Part shown: positions 53,927 to 61,820 of the stretch, piece by piece
Layout: every line of letters starts with the position of its first letter
Position numbering within the stretch: the first letter of the stretch is position 1
Origin: Polyangiaceae bacterium
Lineage (GTDB): Bacteria > Myxococcota_A > Polyangia > Polyangiales > Polyangiaceae
Reading direction: 5' to 3'
DNA: 64,000 nucleotides
Assembly (NCBI GenBank): GCA_020633235.1
Contig: JACKEA010000002.1
Location: 806,001-870,000 of the forward strand
Program-made: the position numbers and the translations under genes
The notes under the pieces: model-generated
Databases searched by the model: none
Seen by the model: the letters and a program-made list of their open reading frames with translations, nothing else
What the model was told of the DNA's origin: nothing

Positions 53927-54708
53927 GATTTGCCTCCGTTCGATGGTGCAGTACCAAACTGCTCCTCGTAGCAGGCAGCCAGGGCCCGCTGCAGCTTCTG
54001 TCGGGCGTGGAACAGCCGGCTCATGATGGTGCCCTTGGAGACGCCCATCGCCTGCGCCATTTCCTCGTAGCTCATGCCCTCTATCTCGCGCATCAGGATG
54101 ACTCCGCGATGGTAGGGGGGCAGGGCGTCCAGAGCGCTCTGGATGGTCTCCGCCAGCTCGTTGCGATGGACCACGTCCAGCGGGTCCGCGCCGTCGATCC
54201 GCGCCAGAAAGGGCACGTCGAGCTCGTCCTTGATCTCCCGTGCCTCGTCGAGCTCCGCTTCCCTGCGGGCGGGCTTGCGCATGAGGTCGATGGAGAGGTT
54301 CGTGACGATTCGGTAGAGCCAGGTGAAGAAGCTGGAGCCGCCGTGAAAGGAGGCCAGCCCCCGATGAACGCGAAGGAATGCCTCCTGGACGATCTCCCGC
54401 GCGTCCTGCTCATCGCGGACCAAACCCAGCGCGATGGCAAAGGCCCGCCGCTGGTGGCGATCCACGAGCTGCCGAAAGGCACCCCGGTCGCCTTGTTTTG
54501 CGCGTTCGATGAGGGCACGGTCCTGCTCCGCTTCGGCCCGACGGGCCCTTCGGTTGGACGCCCGCGTCGTGGCGCTATTCACCCCCCTGACATTCGCGTC
54601 AGACCTCGCGGCCGAAAGTACGCGCACACGGGCCCGTGCCCCCTCGTTGGGCTCGTCGACCCCCGGAGAGCTGGGGGCCGTGCTCCTCGGGCGGGTGTCA
54701 GCGGGCAT
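53923..54708 (-). CDS. ECF RNA polymerase sigma factor
   Basis: A 261-residue sigma-70 family member of the extracytoplasmic-function group. Region 2 (about 62-140) contains EQDRALIERAKQGDRGAFRQ, RDEQDAREIVQEAFLRVHRG and FTWLYRIVTNLSIDLMRK. Region 4 (about 205-250) contains LDALPPYHRGVILMREIEGM and the helix-turn-helix MAQAMGVSKGTIMSRLFHAR. The start is uncertain because about 60 unconserved residues precede region 2; the ATG at 54708 was chosen, and a later GTG at 54582 is possible. It is the sixth gene of the operon and is likely sequestered by the downstream gene product. Confidence 0.9.
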   Translation of the reverse strand: MPADTRPRSTAPSSPGVDEPNEGARARVRVLSAARSDANVRGVNSATTRASNRRARRAEAEQDRALIERAKQGDRGAFRQLVDRHQRRAFAIALGLVRDEQDAREIVQEAFLRVHRGLASFHGGSSFFTWLYRIVTNLSIDLMRKPARREAELDEAREIKDELDVPFLARIDGADPLDVVHRNELAETIQSALDALPPYHRGVILMREIEGMSYEEMAQAMGVSKGTIMSRLFHARQKLQRALAACYEEQFGTAPSNGGKS

Positions 54709-54771
54709 CACCCAGCAATTTACGCCGATTCCATGGCAAGTGCCCCCGGCAGCCGTCGGCCGAGGGGCCAA

Positions 54772-55917
54772 TCATGGTGGACCGAAGGGGGAATCGGGCT
54801 CCTCTTCCTCGGCGTCCGGTGCCGCGGCGGACGGCTGATCCGGTAGCTCTCCCAGCATCACGCTGAGCTCCATCTTGCGTTTGCCCCGCATCACTTCGAG
54901 CTTCACGGTCTTGCCCACACCCGCAAGACTGGCGAGCCAGCGGAGCTTCTCGGGCCCCTGAACCGTTTCCCCCTCGAACTTCAGGATCACGTCGTCGTTG
55001 CGCAGGCCGGCCTTGTCCGCCGGGCCACCGGGCATCACGAAGCGCACCAGCGCTCCCTGGTCCGACACCCCGAGGCGCTCTGCGTCCTCCGGTAGCAGGG
55101 ATGAGACCCGAATACCGATGGCGCTGCGGTTGACCTTGCCGTCCTTCGTGAGCCTCGGCAAGAGCTCCTTCACCATGTTGATGGGGACGGCGAAGCCGAT
55201 GTTGTTCGCCCGGGCGCGGATGGCCGTGTTGATCCCCACCACTCGTCCCGCCATGTCCAACAGTGGACCACCGGAGTTGCCCGGATTGATGCTCGCGTCG
55301 GTCTGAATGAAATTGTAGTAGCCCGTGCCGTCCCCCAGACCCTTCACGTCTTGGCCGGTGCGACCCTTGGCCGACACGATGCCTGCGCTCACGGTGTGGG
55401 ACAGACCGAAGGGATTGCCGATGGCTACCACCCAGTCTCCGACGCGGGTGCTGTCCGAATCCCCAAGCGGCAGGTGCGCGAGGTTCTTCTCGTCCACCCG
55501 GAGAACCGCGATGTCCGTGGGCGGATCGCGTCCGACCACCTTGGCCTTCATCTCCCTCTTCTTGCCGAAGATCACGCGAATGTCCGAGGCATGCTCGATC
55601 ACGTGGTTGTTCGTCAGGATCAGGCCATTGGGGTCGAACACGAAGGCCGTTCCGAGGCCTTCGCCAATCACTCGACGCCGCCCCGTTCGGCCGCGCTGCT
55701 CCTGCAGCGTCCGCACGAAAACCACGGCGGAATCGGCCTTGGCCGCCAGATCCGCGAAGCTCCGAGGCGCCGCAGCGGGGGGCGCTGCCGGCAGCGGTGC
55801 CGTGGGTATCGGGGTGACCACGGCGGAGGGAGACGCACCCGCATCCGCGCCCGCCTTGGAGCTCCGATTGCACCCGGCGAGGGCGCAGGCGACGAAGACC
55901 AGGATCCGGGCTCTCAC
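54772..55917 (-). CDS. HtrA/DegP-like serine protease lipoprotein
   Basis: A 381-residue periplasmic protease-chaperone with GTG start and lipobox ALAGC (Cys16). The trypsin-like triad is complete: His105 (LTNNHVIEHA), Asp135 (TDIAVLRV) and Ser215 (NPGNSGGPLLD). One PDZ domain (about 265-355) contains GALVRFVMPGGPADKAGLRN. One PDZ domain puts it with DegS-like proteins, which cleave anti-sigma factors in other bacteria. Here it lies 63 nt upstream of an ECF sigma and its presumed anti-sigma, so regulated proteolysis is a reasonable hypothesis. It overlaps the DUF1844 gene by 4 nt. Confidence 0.94.
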   Translation of the reverse strand: MRARILVFVACALAGCNRSSKAGADAGASPSAVVTPIPTAPLPAAPPAAAPRSFADLAAKADSAVVFVRTLQEQRGRTGRRRVIGEGLGTAFVFDPNGLILTNNHVIEHASDIRVIFGKKREMKAKVVGRDPPTDIAVLRVDEKNLAHLPLGDSDSTRVGDWVVAIGNPFGLSHTVSAGIVSAKGRTGQDVKGLGDGTGYYNFIQTDASINPGNSGGPLLDMAGRVVGINTAIRARANNIGFAVPINMVKELLPRLTKDGKVNRSAIGIRVSSLLPEDAERLGVSDQGALVRFVMPGGPADKAGLRNDDVILKFEGETVQGPEKLRWLASLAGVGKTVKLEVMRGKRKMELSVMLGELPDQPSAAAPDAEEEEPDSPFGPP

Positions 55918-56255
55918 TTTGACTTCGCGACCTCCACGAAACGCATGCGCACGTCGAACAGCGCGCTCTCCAAGATGCGCTCCTCGTCTCCGCTCAGGTT
56001 GCCGCGGGTCTTTTCCTGAAGCAAGGCGAGCAGGTCGATGGTCTGGCGCGCGAGCGGTAGGCTCTGGCTGGTGGTCGTTTCCCCAGGACTGGGGGCGTCC
56101 CCGAGGTGGACCCGAACGTTGTGCGTCAGCGACAGGACGAAGGTCGTGAAGTCGACCTCCGGGAGCTCGCCCCCTCGGGCATCCGCGGACGCATCTTGAA
56201 AGGCTTCTTCCGCCGCGCGTTGCTGACCCGAATCGGGTCCCCCCGCGTCACTCAT
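55914..56255 (-). CDS. DUF1844 protein
   Basis: A 113-residue small cytoplasmic protein of the DUF1844 family. The family core is VDFTTFVLSLTHNVRVHLG, followed by LPLARQTIDLLALLQEKTRG and NLSGDEERILESALFDVRMR. The family is common in delta-proteobacteria and Myxococcota and has no established role. It overlaps both neighbours by 4 nt and is translationally coupled to DegP. Confidence 0.88.
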   Translation of the reverse strand: MSDAGGPDSGQQRAAEEAFQDASADARGGELPEVDFTTFVLSLTHNVRVHLGDAPSPGETTTSQSLPLARQTIDLLALLQEKTRGNLSGDEERILESALFDVRMRFVEVAKSK

Positions 56256-56494
56256 GACGCCACCAAGTCGTCGTCCGACGCCGCCTCCGCTCCGACTCGA
56301 CCGGTGACGGGGACCTCGGTGGTGCCTTCGGAAGCGCCCAAAGCGGGCTGAGCGATCTCCAGGTTCTCACAGGCGTCCGTGAGATCGGGAAGAGCCTCCA
56401 GCCGCCCGGCGAGCTCCGCCTCGGTCGTAGCGCCACTCTTGACGAAGCGATCGCTGACTCGGACGTCGTACTTGAAATGCTCGGATGCCATCAT
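56252..56494 (-). CDS. hypothetical protein (80 aa)
   Basis: An 80-residue acidic protein, MMASEHFKYDVRVSDRFVKS followed by a helical segment and a Ser/Asp-rich end. The ATG lies within the FKBP stop (ATGA) and its own stop within the next start (ATGA). No family is recognised. Its presence in a tightly overlapped operon is the main support. Confidence 0.65.
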   Translation of the reverse strand: MMASEHFKYDVRVSDRFVKSGATTEAELAGRLEALPDLTDACENLEIAQPALGASEGTTEVPVTGRVGAEAASDDDLVAS

Positions 56495-57069
56495 TCATCT
56501 CCTGGTGGTTCGTCGGCCGAAGGCTCGGGGGTCTCCTCGTAGCGCCGCCCAGGGCCCTTCCGCAAGCGTTCGGGCGAAATCAGCGGTTCTTCGGGGACAA
56601 GCGCCGCTTCCGCCCGGCGGAGCTCCTGCTCCGAGGCGACCCGCGCCGCGACCACCTCGAGCTCGACCCGGAGCTTCTGCCCCGCGAGGGGGTGGTTTTG
56701 GTCGAGCACGACGAAGTCGTCGCCCACGTCCAACACCTTGAGCAGCACCTGCGCTCCAGTTTCGTCTTCCGCCTCGAAGCGATCCCCGGGCGCGACGTCC
56801 TCGGGAAAGTCCGCGCGGTCCACCTCCACGAGCGCCTTCGGGTCCCGCTCGCCGAAGGCGTCCTTGGGCTTCATGGTGACGGTCTTTCGTGCGCCGACCT
56901 CGAGCCCCTCGACGGCGTGCTCCAACACCGGCCAAAGCTGACCGTAGCCGATGACATGCTCCGTGGGCTCCCCGGCCTCCATCACGCACTCGCCGTCTTC
57001 GTCGAAGACGGCGTAGCGCAGTGACGCGACGACACCGGGGCCGAGCTGGACGTTCGACGGCGTGCTCAA
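56491..57069 (-). CDS. SlyD-like FKBP-type peptidyl-prolyl isomerase
   Basis: A 192-residue two-domain isomerase/chaperone. The FKBP part contains SLRYAVFDEDGECVMEAGEP, VLEHAVEGLEVGARKTVTM and KPKDAFGERDP. The IF (insert-in-flap) chaperone domain spans about 70-130, with VVLDQNHPLAGQKLRVELEV as the closing FKBP strand, as in SlyD. The His-rich nickel tail of E. coli SlyD is missing; the C-terminus is Glu/Pro-rich. The start is a TTG overlapping the aconitase stop (TTGA). It assists folding, perhaps of the periplasmic or iron-sulfur proteins in the same operon. Confidence 0.9.
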   Translation of the reverse strand: MSTPSNVQLGPGVVASLRYAVFDEDGECVMEAGEPTEHVIGYGQLWPVLEHAVEGLEVGARKTVTMKPKDAFGERDPKALVEVDRADFPEDVAPGDRFEAEDETGAQVLLKVLDVGDDFVVLDQNHPLAGQKLRVELEVVAARVASEQELRRAEAALVPEEPLISPERLRKGPGRRYEETPEPSADEPPGDE

Positions 57070-59027
57070 GACGGTTCAGGCGCCACGATGTGGCCCGCGA
57101 TGGCGCTGGCAGCGACCACCAGCGGGCTCGCGAGGTACACTTGGCCAGGGCCGCTGCGGCCGGGAAAGTTTCGGTTGATTGCGCTGACCGTGACCTGCTC
57201 GGGGCTCATGCTCACGCCCGGCCCTGCTCGAATGCAGGCGCCGCACGAGGGATCGACCAGCGTGGCCCCCGCGCGCTCGAAGACGTCGATGTACCCGCGC
57301 TCCTCCGCGTACTTGCGGATGTGCTGGGAGCCGAACTGGATGAACAGCTGCACGCCGTCCGCCACGCGGCGGTTCTCCGCCAGCGCCTGCTTGAGCACCA
57401 GCGCGTACATGTCCATGTCGGTCTTCTTGCCGCCGGTGCACGAGCCACCGTAGGCGATGTCGATCTTCACGCTCTCGCCGAGCTCCGTGAGGGGCACGCC
57501 GTTGCGCGGATCCCCGGGGGTGGCGACCATGGGGCCGATCTTGGACAGATCCACGTGGAAGGTGGCGGCGTACTGAGCGTCCGGATCCGCCCGCACGATC
57601 CGCTGGGCGACCGCTTCTCGCGGGAGGCCGCGCATTTCCGTGAGGTAGTCGATGACCGTGTCGTCGGCCTCGATGATACCGGTGAAGCTCCCGGCCTCGA
57701 CCGCCATGTTGGTGAGCGTGGCACGCTCGTCCAGCGGCATGCGACGGATGCCGCTGCCGGAGAACTCCAACACCTGGCCGATACCCTTGCCGGTCTTGAA
57801 GTGCGGCAGGCTCAAGATGTGAAGCATCACGTCCTTGGCGCAGACGCCCGGCAGAAGCTCGCCCTCGAGCACGAAGTGCACCGTCTCCGGCACCTTCACG
57901 CGCACGTCCCGTGTGAACCACGCGTTCGCCATGTCCGTGCTGCCCACGCCGAAAGCAAAGCAGCCAAGAGCACCGGCCATGCAGGTGTGGGAGTCCGTGC
58001 CCGCCACGATCTGTCCCGGAAGCGCGATCTCCTCGATCACCTTGTTGTGGCAGATGGCTTCGCTGCCCACGGTGCGCCCATCCCGCTCGACCTCGCCGTA
58101 GAGCTTGATTCCGTGACGCTTGGAGAAGGTCTCCTGCACGTCCTTGAGGGAGGCGGCCTGCTCCCGGAGCCCCATCTTCTTGTGCTGCTCGGGCATCACC
58201 AGCTCGAGGAACGTGAGGTGATCCCGAAACGCGAACACGCTCTCCGGCTCCGTCACCTTCACGCCTTCACCAAAGCCGGCGCGGAACAGGCTGTCGGCCA
58301 TGGGCGTCACGTATTCGTGGGAAAAACGCACGTCGGTGCGGACGAACAGCGCATCCCCGGGCTTGACCGCTTCCACGCCCAGAGCGCCGGTCTTGGCGTC
58401 TGCGATGGCGTGGGCCGCGATGATCTTCTCGCACAGCGTCATCGGGCGCCGCGCCGTGGCCACCGTGGGCGGCGTGATCTCGCCGGCCATGCGCCGCTTG
58501 TTGTAGGAGAACAGGCCGCCGCACTCCACGATCTGCGCACTGATGGGATCGAGGCCGCGGGTGAACTCGCTGATGGGGATCGCTTCACCGCGCTTGATGC
58601 GATCGATGAGCGAGAAGTCCGTGGAGGTGAGCAAGCCGATGTTCTGGCTGTTCTGCCCGTAGATCTTCTCGATGCTCTCCGCGATCACGAGCCCTACCCC
58701 AGCGGTGAGCTCGGAGTAGGGCGCGGTCTCCCGCGAGCTGCCGCAGCCCTTGCTGCGACCGCTCACGATCACCGAGAAGCCGCCGTCCTTGATCGAGTCC
58801 TTCTGGACGACGTTGCCCCGGAGCCCCACCAGGCAGTAGCGGGCCAGCGTCTCGTCGAAGTAGTAACAGACCCACCCAGGCGTGATCTCGTCCGTGGAGA
58901 TGTTGTCGATGAGCTTGGTCGATGGGTCGTACTCGAGCTGCTCGCCATCCAGCTGGCGTCGTAACAACTCCGCATCTTCGGTGAGATACAGGATCTTTCC
59001 GTTGAGCCGGACGGTGCGCTCGGTCAT
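57066..59027 (-). CDS. permuted aconitase/isopropylmalate-dehydratase-family protein
   Basis: A 653-residue member of the aconitase superfamily in which the small swivel domain comes first (about 1-165) and the large Fe-S domain second. Swivel motifs are ISTDEITPGW and VSGRSKGCGSSRETAPYSEL. The large part has VGSEAICHNKVIEE, AGTDSHTCMAGALGCFAFGV, YGGSCTGGK and DPSCGACIRAGPG, giving three cluster cysteines (one in SHTC, two in CGAC). Order in usual aconitase is the reverse, and in LeuC/LeuD the domains are separate. Likely a hydro-lyase for a tricarboxylate or isopropylmalate; substrate open. It heads the operon running to 52872. Confidence 0.88.
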   Translation of the reverse strand: MTERTVRLNGKILYLTEDAELLRRQLDGEQLEYDPSTKLIDNISTDEITPGWVCYYFDETLARYCLVGLRGNVVQKDSIKDGGFSVIVSGRSKGCGSSRETAPYSELTAGVGLVIAESIEKIYGQNSQNIGLLTSTDFSLIDRIKRGEAIPISEFTRGLDPISAQIVECGGLFSYNKRRMAGEITPPTVATARRPMTLCEKIIAAHAIADAKTGALGVEAVKPGDALFVRTDVRFSHEYVTPMADSLFRAGFGEGVKVTEPESVFAFRDHLTFLELVMPEQHKKMGLREQAASLKDVQETFSKRHGIKLYGEVERDGRTVGSEAICHNKVIEEIALPGQIVAGTDSHTCMAGALGCFAFGVGSTDMANAWFTRDVRVKVPETVHFVLEGELLPGVCAKDVMLHILSLPHFKTGKGIGQVLEFSGSGIRRMPLDERATLTNMAVEAGSFTGIIEADDTVIDYLTEMRGLPREAVAQRIVRADPDAQYAATFHVDLSKIGPMVATPGDPRNGVPLTELGESVKIDIAYGGSCTGGKKTDMDMYALVLKQALAENRRVADGVQLFIQFGSQHIRKYAEERGYIDVFERAGATLVDPSCGACIRAGPGVSMSPEQVTVSAINRNFPGRSGPGQVYLASPLVVAASAIAGHIVAPEPS

Positions 59028-59108
59028 GAAACCTCGAGGGTCGGCAGGGGAGAAAACTCTCTAGCGCGAATCGGCGCCAGCGTCACCGTGAGGCGCCGCC
59101 GCGTCGCG

Positions 59109-60230
59109 TCAAGCCCGCTGACACGCGTCAGGCGTGGCGATGCACTCGCCCGCGCGCCACACCACCACGGCGGACTCCGCCCCGGCGTCGCGCAGCGCCG
59201 ACGACAGGCTCGGCGCCGGTCGCGCGTACGTGTGGCGAACCACCTCGGGCGGGAGCTCGCTCACGAGGACCACGCGGTGGCGCTCCGGGAGCTGACGTCG
59301 CACGCCCAGCTGGTAGATGCCCTCGTTCACCCGCGAGAGCGGGCCGGTGCCGCGATCGCACTCCGCCAGGACGATCACGGTGCCTCCGTCCTCGAGCAGC
59401 GCGCCCGCCGGCGGCAGCAGCTTGGAAGCTTGGTACAGCGAGCGCGACACCGGCGGGCGGTCCGCCACGACCACGACCGGCGCCCGCGGCGCCCGCACCT
59501 GAAACAGCGGCAGCGCGCGCCGACACAGCTCCCGGTGCGCCCTCACCGGATCCCCGCTGGCAGCGGCCACGGCCTTGCCGTCGATGTCGCACAGCACGTT
59601 CAGCATCACGACCCGGCCCGGGACCTTGGCGGCCGCCGCCTCCATGTCGAGCCGGCAGCGATTGTCGTCCACGCGCCCGAGGCGCGCGCTGGGGTCGGCC
59701 TTCAACAGGTGGTTTCGCAGCGCGTCCTCCGCGAAGGCGCAGCCGGGAAAGAGCCCCTTCACCCCGCCGGAGAACCCCGCGAAGTAGTGCGGACGCAGGC
59801 GACCCGTGACCACCACCAGATCCGCCTCGGCCACCACCTTTTGCAGCCGGACGCGGGTGCCTTCGGCGGTGACACCGAGGTCCGTCATGTGCTCCAGCGC
59901 CGCCGCGTCGTGCACCACGATGGGCCGGTCCCGAAATCCGTCGGGGACGACCGAGTCGTCCCCGACGTGGGTGCCCGATGCCACCACCAGCGTGACCCGC
60001 TCCCAGGGCAGCACCTCGCGGAGCGCGGTGAGCAACGCTTCGCGCGGCTCGTCGCGACTGGCGTCGCTCACGATGACGGCAATCCGCCGCGCCCCCGCCG
60101 CGTCGACCCCGTCCGCCAGCGCTTCTCGACACAGCTCGAGCACATCGCGGCCGGCGTCCGCGGGCTCAGGTGACACCACCTGCAGCCGCGCCGGCTCCAC
60201 GCTGGCGAGCTGGGTCTCGGCGAAGCTCAC
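59109..60230 (-). CDS. LarA-like nickel-dependent racemase family protein
   Basis: A 373-residue DUF2088/LarA-family protein with GTG start overlapping the upstream stop (GTGA). Family marks are VVASGTHVGDD (pincer-cofactor His region), VVVTGRLRPHYFAGFSGGVK followed by GLFPG (His and Lys that hold the nickel-pincer nucleotide) and a C-terminal Rossmann-like half. LarA racemises lactate; homologues act on other 2-hydroxy acids. The lar accessory genes for cofactor synthesis are not visible here. The last 80 nt to the aconitase start are intergenic with a GGCGCC-based hairpin at 59073-59097. Confidence 0.8.
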   Translation of the reverse strand: MSFAETQLASVEPARLQVVSPEPADAGRDVLELCREALADGVDAAGARRIAVIVSDASRDEPREALLTALREVLPWERVTLVVASGTHVGDDSVVPDGFRDRPIVVHDAAALEHMTDLGVTAEGTRVRLQKVVAEADLVVVTGRLRPHYFAGFSGGVKGLFPGCAFAEDALRNHLLKADPSARLGRVDDNRCRLDMEAAAAKVPGRVVMLNVLCDIDGKAVAAASGDPVRAHRELCRRALPLFQVRAPRAPVVVVADRPPVSRSLYQASKLLPPAGALLEDGGTVIVLAECDRGTGPLSRVNEGIYQLGVRRQLPERHRVVLVSELPPEVVRHTYARPAPSLSSALRDAGAESAVVVWRAGECIATPDACQRA

Positions 60231-60487
60231 GACAGGGTGGGTCGCACCCGGCGCCCGACCACGGCGAGCAGCGCCGTGAGCGCGATCTCGATCTCTTCGT
60301 CCGTCGGCCGCGTCGGCCGCCGCTCGATCCGTGCCTTCAGCGCCCGAAGCTCCGAGCCGAAGGTCCGATAGCGAGCGCGCTCGAAAGCGTCGGGCTCGCT
60401 CACCACCCAGTGCGCGACGATGGCCTGAAGCTCGGAGACTTCGCGATCGATCAGCGGTGCCAAGTGCGTGGCCAGGGGGTGCGGCAT
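60227..60487 (-). CDS. hypothetical protein (86 aa)
   Basis: An 86-residue, mostly helical, Arg/Glu-rich protein (LAPLIDREVSELQAIVAHWV; FGSELRALKARIERRP). No family is recognised. The ATG lies 59 nt from a perfect GTTTAC-AAC-GTAAAC palindrome in the divergent promoter region. The stop overlaps the LarA-like start (GTGA), so the pair is coupled and it may be an accessory protein of that enzyme. Confidence 0.65.
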   Translation of the reverse strand: MPHPLATHLAPLIDREVSELQAIVAHWVVSEPDAFERARYRTFGSELRALKARIERRPTRPTDEEIEIALTALLAVVGRRVRPTLS

Positions 60488-60545
60488 GGTCGCCTTGTAT
60501 CCTAGCCCTCCTGACGGTTTCTGCGACTTTCTGGCTGACGCCGAA

Positions 60546-60560
60546 GTTTACAACGTAAAC
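60546..60560. promoter_or_regulatory. operator-like palindrome in divergent promoter
   Basis: GTTTAC-AAC-GTAAAC is a perfect 6-3-6 inverted repeat in an AT-rich patch. It lies between the LarA-operon start (60487) and the FGE-like lipoprotein gene. It could be a repressor site controlling one or both; no regulator is adjacent. Confidence 0.5.
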
Positions 60561-60594
60561 ATTCATGCGCTTGCGCTGCTTCGGCGCTTCGCCC

Positions 60595-61788
60595 ATGGTC
60601 CGCGCCGTGCGTGTCGCTCACCTCGCCATCGCCGTCGCTCTGGCGGCTCTCGGCTGCAACAAGGGCAGCGCCGGCCAAACAGCGACCAGCGCAAGTCCCA
60701 GCGCCAGCGCGGCGCCTGCCGCCGCCGCCTCGGGGGCCGTCCGCGCCCCCAAGAACAAGCCCCTCGCCCGAGAGAAGATCGACGTCCCCGGCGGCGCCTT
60801 CGAAGCCGGCAGCGTTCCCGGGAGCCCTGGCCGCAATCCGGAGCTCGAGCCCGTGGCCAAGCAGGTCGACCTCGGCGCCTATCAGATCGATCGCCTGCCC
60901 TACCCCAACGATCCCGGTCAGCCGCCGCTCACCGCCGTGACCCGCGACGAGGCCAAGCGCAAGTGCGCGGAGCGCGGCCAGCGTTTGTGCACCGAGCTCG
61001 AGTGGGAGCGCGCGTGTCGCGGTCCGGACAGCGAGCTGTATCCCACCGGCGCCGGCTGGGATCCGCGCTGCGCCGACGAGCCGCGCACCTGCGCCTCGGG
61101 TTTCGACGTGTTGGGTCTCGCCGCCGCCCTACGCGAGTGGACCGCCAGCGACGTCGTGCCCGAAAAGGGCAAGCGCACCGCCTCGGTCCGCGGCGCGAAT
61201 CAGAAGGCGCCCGCCCTCGAACATCGCTGCGCCGCCCGCCACGCGCTGGATCCAGAAGAGAAGGCCGACGACCTCGGCTTCCGCTGCTGCGGCGGCGCGC
61301 CGAACGCCGCCGTCGTGAAGGAGCCGAGGCTGGAGCAGACGTTCCAGAAAGTGCACCTCACCGCCGAGCGCGTCGAGAAGCTCTTCGCTCAGGATCCGCA
61401 CACCTCGGTCATCGCCAAGGACATCAAGTTCTTCCGCGAGCCGGACGCCGCCAACACCGTCATCGAACGCGGGCCGGGCGACAAAAAGGGCTTCCTGTTC
61501 ACCGTGGAGCCGATGATCTGGAATCCCGTCGCGGGCTCCGAATTCCTGGTGTTCGTGGGACGCTCGGGCAAAGACACGTCCTTCGTGGTCACCTATCACG
61601 TGGTCGGCAAGGACGACTACCAGCTCGCCTCGAGCTTCATCATGAAGAACGAGCCGGGGCCCGTGGCGCTGGCCTACAGCGGCTACATCCGGCCTCGCCT
61701 GCACTTTAGCACGTGCTGGGGCTGCCCCGGCGAGACCGGCAAGATCCTGCATCGGGATCCCGACGACGTGGTGATCGTCCAGCCCTGA
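60595..61788 (+). CDS. FGE-sulfatase-domain-like lipoprotein
   Basis: A 397-residue lipoprotein (LAALGC, Cys21) from the ATG at 60595; an ATG at 60565 lies 4 nt past the palindrome and is an alternative. After a Ser/Ala linker it has a shortened formylglycine-generating-enzyme domain (about 65-235; DVPGGAFEAGSVPGSPGRNP, GQRLCTELEWERACRG, LGFRCCGG). The Cys pair expected for copper-binding FGE catalysis is not apparent in the expected C-terminal position, so it is probably a binding protein. The C-terminal 160 residues are a separate beta-rich domain with CWGCPG. Function unknown. Confidence 0.75.
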   Translation: MVRAVRVAHLAIAVALAALGCNKGSAGQTATSASPSASAAPAAAASGAVRAPKNKPLAREKIDVPGGAFEAGSVPGSPGRNPELEPVAKQVDLGAYQIDRLPYPNDPGQPPLTAVTRDEAKRKCAERGQRLCTELEWERACRGPDSELYPTGAGWDPRCADEPRTCASGFDVLGLAAALREWTASDVVPEKGKRTASVRGANQKAPALEHRCAARHALDPEEKADDLGFRCCGGAPNAAVVKEPRLEQTFQKVHLTAERVEKLFAQDPHTSVIAKDIKFFREPDAANTVIERGPGDKKGFLFTVEPMIWNPVAGSEFLVFVGRSGKDTSFVVTYHVVGKDDYQLASSFIMKNEPGPVALAYSGYIRPRLHFSTCWGCPGETGKILHRDPDDVVIVQP

Positions 61789-61790
61789 GG

Positions 61791-61820
61791 GTTTGTCGGT
61801 CCGGCGCGATACCCGTCACT
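61791..61820 (+). repeat. gene-3'-end hairpin box (copy 11)
   Basis: GTTTGTCGGTCCGGCGCGAT then ACCCGTCACT begins 3 nt past the FGE-like gene stop in the sense direction, close to copy A. It overlaps the stop of the convergent histidine-kinase gene at 61816. Confidence 0.7.

Noticed and set aside
59073..59097. GGCGCC hairpin between LarA-like and aconitase genes as a terminator
   Set aside because: Only a 6-bp self-complementary stem with a 13-nt loop and no T-run; kept only as a remark in the LarA-like entry.
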